Source: Cohnella laeviribosi DSM 21336 | Lineage (GTDB): Bacteria > Bacillota > Bacilli > Paenibacillales > Paenibacillaceae | Length of the DNA stretch: 59,733 nucleotides | Reading direction: 5' to 3' | NCBI RefSeq assembly: GCF_000378425.1 | Contig: NZ_KB899833.1 | Span: forward strand, 1-59,733 | Position numbers and translations under genes: made by a program | Part shown: positions 1 through 8,201 of the stretch, in pieces | Numbering within the stretch: the first letter of the stretch is position 1 | How the letters are laid out: every line of letters begins with the position of its first letter | Notes under the pieces: generated by a model | The model's input: only the letters and a program-made list of their open reading frames with translations | The model's database searches: none | Told to the model about the DNA's origin: nothing

Positions 1-84
1 GTGGCGAATGCTTTGAGATACGCGTTGGTGATCGCGGTATTCGGTGCCGGCTTGAGCTTGACCGGAATTGGTATGTCATCATGA
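1..84 (+). CDS. C-terminal end of a possible membrane protein (partial)
   Basis: The first 27 codons are open from the window edge and end at TGA 82-84. They encode a hydrophobic stretch (LRYALVIAVFGAGLSLTGIG) that looks like the last membrane helix of a transporter with a very short cytoplasmic tail. A terminator-like hairpin follows at about 149-182, which fits the end of a transcription unit. The family cannot be named from so little sequence, and a chance open frame is not excluded. Confidence 0.35.
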   Translation: MANALRYALVIAVFGAGLSLTGIGMSS

Positions 85-148
85 GAGAAGCGCGATTCAA
101 CTTGAGGAGTAAAGATATTTACCAAGTCCGGTTCGTCTAACGACAAGC

Positions 149-185
149 AGAGGGAAAGTCATCCGTGCTGACTTTTCCTCTTATC
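149..185 (+). terminator. Rho-independent terminator-like hairpin
   Basis: The arms GAGGGAAAGTCA and TGACTTTTCCTC form a 12-bp stem with one mismatch and a short loop, followed by a pyrimidine-rich, T-containing run. It lies after the partial ORF that ends at 84. Confidence 0.5.
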
Positions 186-271
186 TCTTCACTAAGGACA
201 CGATTTCTGGCAAACCTTGGACACCTAACACTGTCATATTCCGGCCAATATGGGTTGGCAGTAACACGGAT

Positions 272-1018
272 ATGCTCAACCGAACCGGAATCTCGACACC
301 TAAAGCGCAATCGTTAACTCCGAAATTGGCGGGCGGGCCGGAACGCCAGCTTCGGAAGCCCTCCCCGATGTCCCTTGCGGACTTGCGCAGCAAATACCGC
401 AGCACCTTTCTTCTTAGCGGTCCCGCTTCAAAGCGCGAAGTGGCTTTAACGTTCGACGACGCGCCCGACGCGAACTTTACTCCGAAGGTATTGGATGCCT
501 TAAAAAAAGAAGGCGTAAAGGCAACCTTTTTTGTCGTCGGAAACCGGGTCGAAGCCCATCCGGATATCGTAAGGCGCATGGTTCAGGAAGGGCATGTGAT
601 CGGGAACCATTCGTACAGCCACGCCAACCTCCCCAAGTTGTCGAACTCCGCCTTTCGGGAAGAAATCACGAAAACGGACAGCCTGATCAGGACATACACC
701 GGGTATACCCCTCATCTTGTAAGACCTCCATACGGAAATATCGATGAGGATCAAATCCGTTGGCTGAGCAGCCAGCACAAAAAAATCGTGAACTGGAATG
801 TCGATTCGCTGGATTGGAAAGGGTTAAGCACGGAGCAGGTCGCCACCAACGTTCTCGCGCATGTCCATCCGGGATCGATCGTCCTGCAGCATGCCGCAGG
901 GGGAGCCGGCGAAGATTTGTCGGGGACGGTGAACGCTCTTCCGGAAATGATCAAGAAGCTGAGGGAAGACGGCGTCAAGCTCGTGACCGTTCCCGAGTTG
1001 CTTGACATATCGCCTTGA
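272..1018 (+). CDS. Polysaccharide deacetylase (CE4/NodB family), N-terminus uncertain
   Basis: 248 aa with a complete CE4 core: TFDDAPD (Asp62 as catalytic base, Asp63 as metal ligand), HSYSH (His113 and His117 as zinc ligands), the RPPYG motif, and a W-x-V-D-x-x-D-W segment. The family removes N-acetyl groups from peptidoglycan or chitin-like polymers outside the cell. No signal peptide or membrane helix is visible before the domain, and the ATG at 272 has no convincing Shine-Dalgarno. The frame stays open upstream to about 113, but without another ATG and through a terminator-like hairpin. The annotated start may therefore be wrong, or the gene may have lost its export signal. A hairpin terminator follows at 1049-1071. 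Confidence 0.8.
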   Translation: MLNRTGISTPKAQSLTPKLAGGPERQLRKPSPMSLADLRSKYRSTFLLSGPASKREVALTFDDAPDANFTPKVLDALKKEGVKATFFVVGNRVEAHPDIVRRMVQEGHVIGNHSYSHANLPKLSNSAFREEITKTDSLIRTYTGYTPHLVRPPYGNIDEDQIRWLSSQHKKIVNWNVDSLDWKGLSTEQVATNVLAHVHPGSIVLQHAAGGAGEDLSGTVNALPEMIKKLREDGVKLVTVPELLDISP

Positions 1019-1048
1019 AGGGAACGTGTTCATATTGACCAAACGAAC

Positions 1049-1071
1049 GGATTCCTTTGGGAATCCTTTTT
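1049..1071 (+). terminator. Terminator after the deacetylase
   Basis: The stem GGATTCC/GGAATCC with loop TTTG is followed by five T. It sits between the convergent ends of the deacetylase and the cardiolipin synthase. Confidence 0.7.
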
Positions 1072-1095
1072 CGCATGGGAAAAAGGGCGGCGCGT

Positions 1096-2505
1096 TCAAA
1101 ACAAAGCGGACAGAAGGCGCGCGAACGTTTCCTTCGCCTTCAGGGAAGCCGGCCGTGCTCCGAATTCCTCGGGCTTTATTTCTTCGCATTCGTTCAGATC
1201 GCAAAAGAAATCCGCATGCAGGCGGTTGACAACCTGATCGTCAAAGAACATCGCGTTGATCTCATATTGGCCGGTAAAACTGCGCATATCCAGATTGGCG
1301 CTGCCAGCGCACGCGACGTCGTCGCACAGGATGACTTTGGCGTGAATGAACCCTTTTTGATATCGGTAAACCCGTACGCCTGCGTCCAGCATTTCCTGAA
1401 CATAGGACAAGGAAGCCCAGTAGACAAGCTTCGTATCCGGAACGGCAGGAATGACGATGCGGACATCGACTCCGCGCATGGCAGCCGTTTTTAAAGCCAA
1501 CAATACGCCGGAATCGGGCACAAAATAAGGGGTTTCGATGTAGATTCGCTTCTTCGCGGAAGCGACGAACGTGAAAATAAGCTCGAGAATGGTTTCATCC
1601 GGGCCGCTTTTGATGATTTGGATAAGCTCGTTTCCTTGCGCCGGCTGAACGGGATAATAAACCGGATCGGTCAGCAAGCGCCGTTTGACGCAGAACCAAT
1701 CCTTGGCAAAGGTATACTGAATCCACAACGCCGCATCGCCTTGTATTTTGAAATGGGTATCCCGCCAATAGCCTGTTTTCGCATTCTTTCCCAAATATTC
1801 ATCGCCGATGTTTAAGCCTCCGATAAAGCCGACTTGTCCGTCCACCACCACGATTTTCCGATGATTGCGATAATTGATTCGCTTGTTCAGGAATGCGGAC
1901 AACGGGGGAGCGAAGCAACCGGTCTCCACGCCGGCATCCTGCAGCTCCTGCAAATACGTTTTCCGCAATCGATGGCATCCGATCCCGTCATATAAGAGCC
2001 GTACCTTCACTCCCTCCTGCGATTTGCGAATGAGCAGTTGTTGAAATTTCTCGCCAAGCCCATCGTCGCGGATGATGTAAAATTCAATGTGGATATGATG
2101 TTTCGCCAAGGAAAGGGATTCAAACATCGCCTCAAAGGCTTCCTTCCCTTCCGAATAAACCGTTGTTTGATTGCCTGCGGTAATGGGAAGGAAATTTTGG
2201 TTTTGCAGCATCGCATATAAACTGTCGTTGCCGGGCGGCCCGACCGGTTCGAGCGCCATCCGGCGCATGCAACGCTTCGCAATCTGTTCTTTTAGAGGAG
2301 CCAGCGTTCGGTTCACTTTGCGGTTTGCGGGATGGAAACGGGAATATTCTTTGGCGACGAATCCATAGGCCACGAAGCCGACAAGCGGAAAAACGTACAG
2401 CAAGACAAGCCAGGCGACCGCCTTTTGCGGACGGCAATATTCATTAATGAGAACGACTGCCATTTGGCTGATCATAAGCAAGAGGGCCAAAATAATCCAG
2501 AGCAA
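1096..2505 (-). CDS. cls: Cardiolipin synthase (phospholipase D family)
   Basis: Membrane enzyme that condenses two phosphatidylglycerol molecules into cardiolipin and glycerol. Two N-terminal membrane helices (IILALLLMISQMAVVLI, then WLVLLYVFPLVGFVAYGFV) precede two PLD catalytic repeats: H-x-K-x(4)-D at His215 (HRKIVVVDG) and at His388 (HAKVILCDD). The order matches bacterial ClsA. I place the start at TTG 2505 because a GGAGGAG ribosome site lies just upstream; an in-frame ATG at 2583 would add 26 non-hydrophobic residues that include that site. This gives 469 aa against a usual length of about 480. It is transcribed away from the activase gene starting at 2684. Confidence 0.93.
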   Translation of the reverse strand: MLWIILALLLMISQMAVVLINEYCRPQKAVAWLVLLYVFPLVGFVAYGFVAKEYSRFHPANRKVNRTLAPLKEQIAKRCMRRMALEPVGPPGNDSLYAMLQNQNFLPITAGNQTTVYSEGKEAFEAMFESLSLAKHHIHIEFYIIRDDGLGEKFQQLLIRKSQEGVKVRLLYDGIGCHRLRKTYLQELQDAGVETGCFAPPLSAFLNKRINYRNHRKIVVVDGQVGFIGGLNIGDEYLGKNAKTGYWRDTHFKIQGDAALWIQYTFAKDWFCVKRRLLTDPVYYPVQPAQGNELIQIIKSGPDETILELIFTFVASAKKRIYIETPYFVPDSGVLLALKTAAMRGVDVRIVIPAVPDTKLVYWASLSYVQEMLDAGVRVYRYQKGFIHAKVILCDDVACAGSANLDMRSFTGQYEINAMFFDDQVVNRLHADFFCDLNECEEIKPEEFGARPASLKAKETFARLLSALF

Positions 2506-2577
2506 GGGTATCGTCTCTCCTCCATGGCCGCCAAAGCGTATTTGTGCGCTTAATAAGCATGGGCTCTGATTAACTTG

Positions 2578-2621
2578 TCCCAAATAAGTTCAAACCCGAC
2601 ATGGGAACTTCCGGTTTGGGA
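2578..2621. promoter_or_regulatory. Nested inverted repeats between divergent genes
   Basis: TCCCAAA (2578-2584) pairs with TTTGGGA (2615-2621), and CAAACC (2591-2596) pairs with GGTTTG (2613-2618). The dyad lies between the divergent cardiolipin synthase and activase genes and could be an operator. No regulator can be assigned. Confidence 0.3.
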
Positions 2622-2683
2622 TAAAATCGTCCCATATGTACAACCTAACCATGTCATAGGACTGGAAAAAGGAGTTGACCGTT

Positions 2684-5600
2684 ATGGGATACGGCAAGCA
2701 AGGCAATTTAATCATCGGCATGGATGTGGGTTCAACCACCGTTAAAGCCACTGTTGTGGATCCCGAAAATAAACAAATCCTGTGGTCGGACTATCAACGC
2801 CACCATACGAAACAAGCGGAAAAAGTATTGGACATGCTGGTTGCGATCGGCAATGAATTTCCCGACATCAAACAAGAAAACATCCGCGTCTTTGCGACGG
2901 GTTCCGGCAGCGGTCCCATTGCCCCGCATATTGGCGCGAAGTTTGTGCAGGAAGTGAATGCCGTCACCATGGCGGTCGAGCATCTTCATCCGGATGTCGG
3001 GAGCGTCATTGAATTAGGGGGACAGGACGCGAAGATCATCATTTTTAAGGAGAACGAGGAGACGGGGAATAAGCAAGCGCTGACCTCCATGAACGACAAG
3101 TGCGCATCGGGGACGGGGGCCACCATCGACAAGTGCATGATCAAAGTTGGAATGCCCATGGAAGAAGTGGGAAAGCTGCATTTCGACGACAGCAAGCTGC
3201 ACCATGTGGCCGCCAAATGCGGGGTGTTCGCGGAAACGGATATCGTCAATCTGGTGAAAAGCGGCATTCCGTCGCCTGAAATCATGTGCTCTTTGGCGGA
3301 TGCCATCGTCATGCAGAACCTTTCCGTCCTTACACGCGGCAATACGCTGAGGCACCGCGTGCTCCTGCTGGGCGGACCGAATACATATCTGCCTTTCCTG
3401 CAAGAATGCTGGCGGAAGCGGATTCCTCAGACTTGGAAGGATCGGGGATATGCTTATCCCGAAGATATGCCCATCGAAGAATTGATTTTTGTGCCCGACA
3501 ATTCGCAGTACTATGCGGCTTACGGCGCCGTGTTGTTTGGCATGCACGAACCGGCCGGCGTCGGCACCTATTCCGGACTGGAAGGGCTCAAGGAATTTAT
3601 TGCCCATGGCCGGAAGGCGAAGCTGGGCGAGAAAGCGGGGCCTCCTCTGGTCACCAGCGAGACGGAACTGGATGAATTTCGCCGGCAATATCGCATTCCC
3701 CGTTTCACTCCGGCCTCTTTCGCACCTGGGCAGAAGGTGAGAGCCGCGATTGGTCTTGACGGCGGTTCGACTTCCTCCAAAGCCGTTTTGGTCGATGAGC
3801 AAGGAACCATCCTGCTGAAGGAATATCAGCTCTCCAAAGGCAATCCGCTTGAAGACACGAAAGAAATGTTGAAGCGGATTCGGGATAAGGTGAAAGACCA
3901 GGGAGCCGATTTGGAGATCATCGGTTTTGGCGCGACGGGATATGCCGCGGATGTGCTGGAAAAAACATTAAATGCGGATGTGAATATTGTGGAGACGGTC
4001 GCGCACATGATGAGCGCCGTCCATCAATTTGGCGATATCGACGTGATTTGCGACATCGGCGGGCAGGACATCAAGGTCTTGTTTCTGAAAAACGGGGATA
4101 TCCGCAATTTCAAGCTGTCCAATCAATGTTCCGCCGGGAACGGGATGCTGCTGCAGGCGATGGCGGATCAGTTCGGCATTCCGGTTCAGGAATATGCGGA
4201 CACCGCCTTCAGCGCCGGCTTAAGTCCTAAATTTTCCTACGGCTGCGCCGTATTTTTGGATGCGGATCGGGTGAATTTTCAGAAGGAGGGTTATTCCAAG
4301 GAGGAATTGCTCGCAGGTCTCGCCATGGTGCTGCCGAAAAACGTATGGCAGTACGTCGTGCAGATTCCCCGCATGTCCGAATTGGGGCGGAAATTCGTAT
4401 TGCAGGGAGGAACCCAATATAATTTGGCTGCGGTCAAGGCGCAGGTCGACTATATCAAACAGCGTGTGCCCGACGCCGAAGTGTACGTTCATCCGCATCC
4501 CGGAGAAGCAGGAGCGATCGGGGCCGCCATGGAAACGCTGCGCGTGGTGAAACGGCGGGGGTATTCCACCTTTTTGGGACTGGATACCGCTATTAATCTG
4601 CGTTATGTATCGCGTAACGACGAATCGACCCGGTGCAATTTCTGTCCGAACCACTGCAGCCGCACCTTTATCGATTCCGAGACGCCGGACGGAAAAACCG
4701 CACGCTACATCTCGGGCTTCAGTTGTGAAAAAGGAACGGTGGAAGACCAAGATGCGGTCGTCAAATTGACCAGGGAGCGGCAAGAACTGAAAAAGCATTA
4801 TCCAAACCTGGTGGAATACGAAGCACGCCGTATGTTTCAACATTTCTACGATCCGGATCCGCTGCCCGAATCGGATGCGCCGGTGGATGACGCAAGGCTT
4901 AAACGTGGTTGGCTTGGGCTTGGCGGAATGCGAAAAGACCGGTACCGCCGACAATTCAAACGCTCTTCAGCCGAGGCCATGGATCGGAGAAGCAAGCTCC
5001 GCATCGGGATTCCCCGGGTGCTGAACATTTGGTCTACGGCGCCTTTTTGGCGAACGTATCTCGAGACGCTCGGCGTGGGCCAACGGAACATCGTATTCAG
5101 CGACTATACGAGCGAAGAGATGTGGCAGGAAGGGGGCAAATACGGCTCCATCGATCCTTGCTACCCTTCGAAAGTGGCGCAGGCTCATGTGCATAACCTG
5201 TTGTTCAAACACCACGAAAAAACGCCGCTCGATTATGTTTTTTTCCCGTGCATCACCCATATTCCAACCCATCTGAACAATGTAATGGATTCCGCCAGCT
5301 GCCCGATTGTGGCCGGCGCTCCGAATGTGATCAAGGCTGCCTTCACGAAAGAAGTAAACTTTTTTGCAAATAAAGGGATCGTTTATTTGGATCCGGCGGT
5401 TACGTTTACCGAACCGAACCTGTTGAAGAAACAGCTGTATGAGGCATTCGCGGAGCATTTGCAGATCACGGAGGACGAAAGCGACTTTGCCGTGAACCAG
5501 GGATGGAAAGCGATGCAGCTGTTTGACGATGAAATGCAGGAGAAGGGCCGCATGATCCTGGAGCAGGTGGAACGGGAAAACCGCCTCGCCATTCTGATGA

Positions 5601-6151
5601 TCGGCCGTCCCTACCACTCCGACCCCGGTCTGAATCACGGCGTTCTGGAGGAATTTCAGGTGCTTGGCTACCCGGTTCTTTCCATGCGGTCCATTCCCAA
5701 GGACGAGGCTTGGCTGCGCCGTTTTTTCGAGGGCGACTTGCAGAGCGGCCGGGTGCAATACGCGCTTGAAGTTACGGACGTATGGCCGGAAAACTTCAGT
5801 TCCAACAGTGTGCAGAAGGTATGGGCCGCCAAATTCGCCGCCCGCCATCCCCATGTGGCGGTATTGGACCTGTCCAGCTTCAAATGCGGACACGATGCCC
5901 CCACTTACGGGCTGATTGACTCCATTATCTCGGCCGCAGGCACTCCGTTCTCGGCGCTGCATGATATTGACGCCAACAAGCCTAGCGGTTCGATCAAAAT
6001 CCGGGTCAAGACCTACGCGCACAGTCTGGGACTTCATGAAGAGCGGCTGCAGGATTTGGCCCGCAAAAAAGCGGAATTGCAACAACGTCTGGATCAAAAA
6101 CGCGCCGAATTGCTGGGCAGTCAGCAAAACGAGCGAGCCGGGGTTATCTAG
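2684..6151 (+). CDS. Large acyl-CoA dehydratase activase-related protein (two BcrAD/BadFG ATPase domains plus DUF2229)
   Basis: 1155 aa. Two ASKHA-type activase domains occur in tandem. The first begins with GMDVGSTTVK (residues 12-21) and has cluster-type cysteines Cys140 (NDKCASGTG) and Cys179 (AAKCGVF). The second begins with GLDGGSTSSK (Asp359) and has Cys482 (NQCSAGNG) and Cys521 (SYGCAVF). In HgdC-type activases, two such cysteines per subunit bind a [4Fe-4S] cluster between protomers, and ATP drives electrons onto a dehydratase. A Cys-rich DUF2229-type section starts near Cys651 (CNFCPNHC) and the C-terminus resembles dehydratase subunits. The start ATG at 2684 follows AAAGGAG with 9-nt spacing. 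The next gene, 34 bp downstream, is the expected partner. The substrate of this subfamily is not established. Confidence 0.88.
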   Translation: MGYGKQGNLIIGMDVGSTTVKATVVDPENKQILWSDYQRHHTKQAEKVLDMLVAIGNEFPDIKQENIRVFATGSGSGPIAPHIGAKFVQEVNAVTMAVEHLHPDVGSVIELGGQDAKIIIFKENEETGNKQALTSMNDKCASGTGATIDKCMIKVGMPMEEVGKLHFDDSKLHHVAAKCGVFAETDIVNLVKSGIPSPEIMCSLADAIVMQNLSVLTRGNTLRHRVLLLGGPNTYLPFLQECWRKRIPQTWKDRGYAYPEDMPIEELIFVPDNSQYYAAYGAVLFGMHEPAGVGTYSGLEGLKEFIAHGRKAKLGEKAGPPLVTSETELDEFRRQYRIPRFTPASFAPGQKVRAAIGLDGGSTSSKAVLVDEQGTILLKEYQLSKGNPLEDTKEMLKRIRDKVKDQGADLEIIGFGATGYAADVLEKTLNADVNIVETVAHMMSAVHQFGDIDVICDIGGQDIKVLFLKNGDIRNFKLSNQCSAGNGMLLQAMADQFGIPVQEYADTAFSAGLSPKFSYGCAVFLDADRVNFQKEGYSKEELLAGLAMVLPKNVWQYVVQIPRMSELGRKFVLQGGTQYNLAAVKAQVDYIKQRVPDAEVYVHPHPGEAGAIGAAMETLRVVKRRGYSTFLGLDTAINLRYVSRNDESTRCNFCPNHCSRTFIDSETPDGKTARYISGFSCEKGTVEDQDAVVKLTRERQELKKHYPNLVEYEARRMFQHFYDPDPLPESDAPVDDARLKRGWLGLGGMRKDRYRRQFKRSSAEAMDRRSKLRIGIPRVLNIWSTAPFWRTYLETLGVGQRNIVFSDYTSEEMWQEGGKYGSIDPCYPSKVAQAHVHNLLFKHHEKTPLDYVFFPCITHIPTHLNNVMDSASCPIVAGAPNVIKAAFTKEVNFFANKGIVYLDPAVTFTEPNLLKKQLYEAFAEHLQITEDESDFAVNQGWKAMQLFDDEMQEKGRMILEQVERENRLAILMIGRPYHSDPGLNHGVLEEFQVLGYPVLSMRSIPKDEAWLRRFFEGDLQSGRVQYALEVTDVWPENFSSNSVQKVWAAKFAARHPHVAVLDLSSFKCGHDAPTYGLIDSIISAAGTPFSALHDIDANKPSGSIKIRVKTYAHSLGLHEERLQDLARKKAELQQRLDQKRAELLGSQQNERAGVI

Positions 6152-6185
6152 ATACTCAAAAAATCAAAAAGGAGCGACACCAAGC

Positions 6186-7826
6186 ATGGCGATTGCCAAA
6201 AACAAGGATAAGTCCGAGGATCGGCTGTCCATTGAAGAGAAACTGCTGCTGTATCAAAAGGAACAGGAAAAGGCGTTAGGCTTGGATTAGGCAAACAAGA
6301 ACCAATGGTTCGATCCCGTCCCCCGCCAATTTCTGTCCAAAGACAAATCCACGACGACCCTGCTGTTCGGGGGACTGACGATGGCCCACGATTATTTGAT
6401 CGAGGGAGCGCTGCAAGGGCTCGGGTACCGGGTGGAGCATCTGGACTGCCCGGATAACGAATCGCTGCGCTACGGGAAAGAGTTCGGCAATAGGGGACAA
6501 TGCAACCCGACGTACTTCACCGACGGCAATTTGATCAAGCACCTCCATTACCTTCACGAAGTCGAAGGGAAATCCAAGGAGGAGATTATCCGCAACTACC
6601 TGTTCATCACGAGCGGTTCCTGCGGTCCTTGCCGCTTCGGCACCTATGTTACGGAATACCGGAAAGCGCTGCGGGATGCGGGATTTGACGGTTTTCGGGT
6701 TCTGCTGTTCCAGCAGACGGACGGCTTGAAACAGGCTACCGGAGGGGAATGTGCCCTGAAATTGAACACGTCGTTTTTCCTCAGCTTTTTGAAAGCCGTT
6801 CTGCTGGGGGATATTCTAAACGCGCTGGCTTACCGCATCCGGCCCTATGAAGTGGCGGCCGGTTCGACGGACGCCGCTCTGGAGCGCTGCAAGCAGTATT
6901 TGTACGAAGCCTTAAGCAGGCGAAAGCGGCTGAGACCGGCGCTGATTCGATGCCGCAAGGAGCTGCAGGCTGTTCAGGTAGACCGCACCCAGGTGAAGCC
7001 GAAAGTAAGCATCATCGGCGAGTTTTGGGCCATGACGACCGAAGGCGACGGCAACTATCAGCTGCAGAGGTTTCTGGAGACCGAGGGAGCGGAGGTTGAG
7101 GTACAGTCGGTGACGGCCTGGATCTTGTTCCTCATTTGGTCGGGCCGCTTCGACACCCTGAGGCGAATGAACCTGCGTGAAGCGGATTCCGGAAAATACG
7201 GACTGAAAGGAAAAAATCCGGCGCTGCGCCTGCGCATGCTGTGGCTCGCCGACCGCGTCCTCCGCGGCATGTTCCAAAGGTACGCCAAAACCATGGGGCT
7301 GTATCATTATCACCTGCCCGACATGGAAGAAATCGCGCGTGTCGCCCATGAACACTACAACAACCATCTGCGCGGCGGAGAAGGCCATATGGAAGTCGGG
7401 AAACTGATTCTCAATGTGGTCAAGCGCAAAGTAAATATGACGATTTCCGTCAAGCCATTCGGCTGCATGCCTTCTTCCGGCGTATCCGACGGAGTTCAGT
7501 CGCTGATTACCGAGAAATATCCCGACGCGATCTTTCTCCCGATCGAGACAACGGGAGATGGGGCGGTCAACGTTTACAGCCGGATCCAGATGATGCTGTT
7601 CAAGGCCAAACAGGCTGCGCAGAAGGAGTTTGAAGAAGCCTTAATGAAAAAAGGTTTGACGGTTCAGCAGCTTGTGAAAGCAGCAGGCCGATCCAAAATA
7701 ACAAATTCGCTGCATACAAGCCGTCATGTCGTAGCTTGTACAGCGGCAAATGTAATCTATGGCATGCGCGGTATGCCCAACCGATTTACGTTCCATCGAA
7801 ACAAAGAGGAAATTCAAGGAGTATAG
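6186..7826 (+). pseudogene. 2-hydroxyacyl-CoA dehydratase (HgdB/BcrC type) interrupted by one in-frame TAG
   Basis: A single frame runs from ATG 6186 (good site AAAAAGGAG) to 7826 and would encode 546 residues, except that codon 35 is TAG (6288-6290). Sequence on both sides is continuous in frame and protein-like. The product shows conserved dehydratase cysteines: HLDCPD, GQCNPTYF (Cys106) and GSCGPCRFG (Cys146, Cys149). It should act with the preceding activase-like protein as a reductively activated dehydratase or ATP-driven reductase. Translation from the internal ATG at 6381, which has GGGGGA 7 nt upstream, would give 481 aa lacking the first 65 residues. The gene may be inactive, restarted internally, read through, or affected by a base error. 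Confidence 0.8.
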
Positions 7827-7838
7827 GAGGCTTCCCAT

Positions 7839-7982
7839 ATGCCGGAAAACCGTGAAACGGAAATCCATTCGCCCGACCATCCGGAAATCGAACAGCAAAA
7901 CCTTCCCGAGTTCGAACAATCGACCGTTCACCCGCAAGGGGATGATCCCCAAGCCCGGTCAGACAATCGTTGCGTTACGTAA
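7839..7982 (+). CDS. Small acidic hypothetical protein (47 aa)
   Basis: ATG 7839 follows a perfect AGGAGG site with 8-nt spacing and begins 12 bp after the dehydratase stop, so it is probably translated from the same message. The 47-residue product is hydrophilic and rich in Glu, Asp, Pro and Gln, with no membrane segment or cysteine motif (one Cys near the end). I do not recognise it. A strong terminator follows at 8014-8055. Confidence 0.5.
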   Translation: MPENRETEIHSPDHPEIEQQNLPEFEQSTVHPQGDDPQARSDNRCVT

Positions 7983-8013
7983 ACGCCTTTACCTCGCACG
8001 GTTCGCTGAGATT

Positions 8014-8055
8014 AAGCCGATCATTCCTTGTTCATGGGAATGCATCGGCTTTTTG
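8014..8055 (+). terminator. Rho-independent terminator
   Basis: AAGCCGAT pairs with ATCGGCTT and the inner ATTCC pairs with GGAAT around the loop, followed by TTTTT. It ends the activase/dehydratase unit. Confidence 0.75.
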
Positions 8056-8125
8056 TCGTTTCTTCTCCAGCCATGCCTAACTCAACGCGGCAGGCATGAA
8101 AAAATTAGTCCATACGCCAATTGTT

Positions 8126-8157
8126 TGCATATTTGGTGCGTGAACAATCCATACTTA
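8126..8157 (+). promoter_or_regulatory. Sigma-G-like promoter of germination operon 1
   Basis: TGCATA (8126-8131), an 18-bp spacer and CATACTTA (8150-8157) resemble the forespore sigma-G pattern (about TGAATA / CATACTA, 17-18 bp). It lies 45 bp before the start region of a germinant receptor operon, a class normally transcribed by sigma-G. Confidence 0.5.
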
Positions 8158-8201
8158 GGAAGAACAACGATGATGCCGAATTTTTCAAAGAGGGGATTGT
8201 T

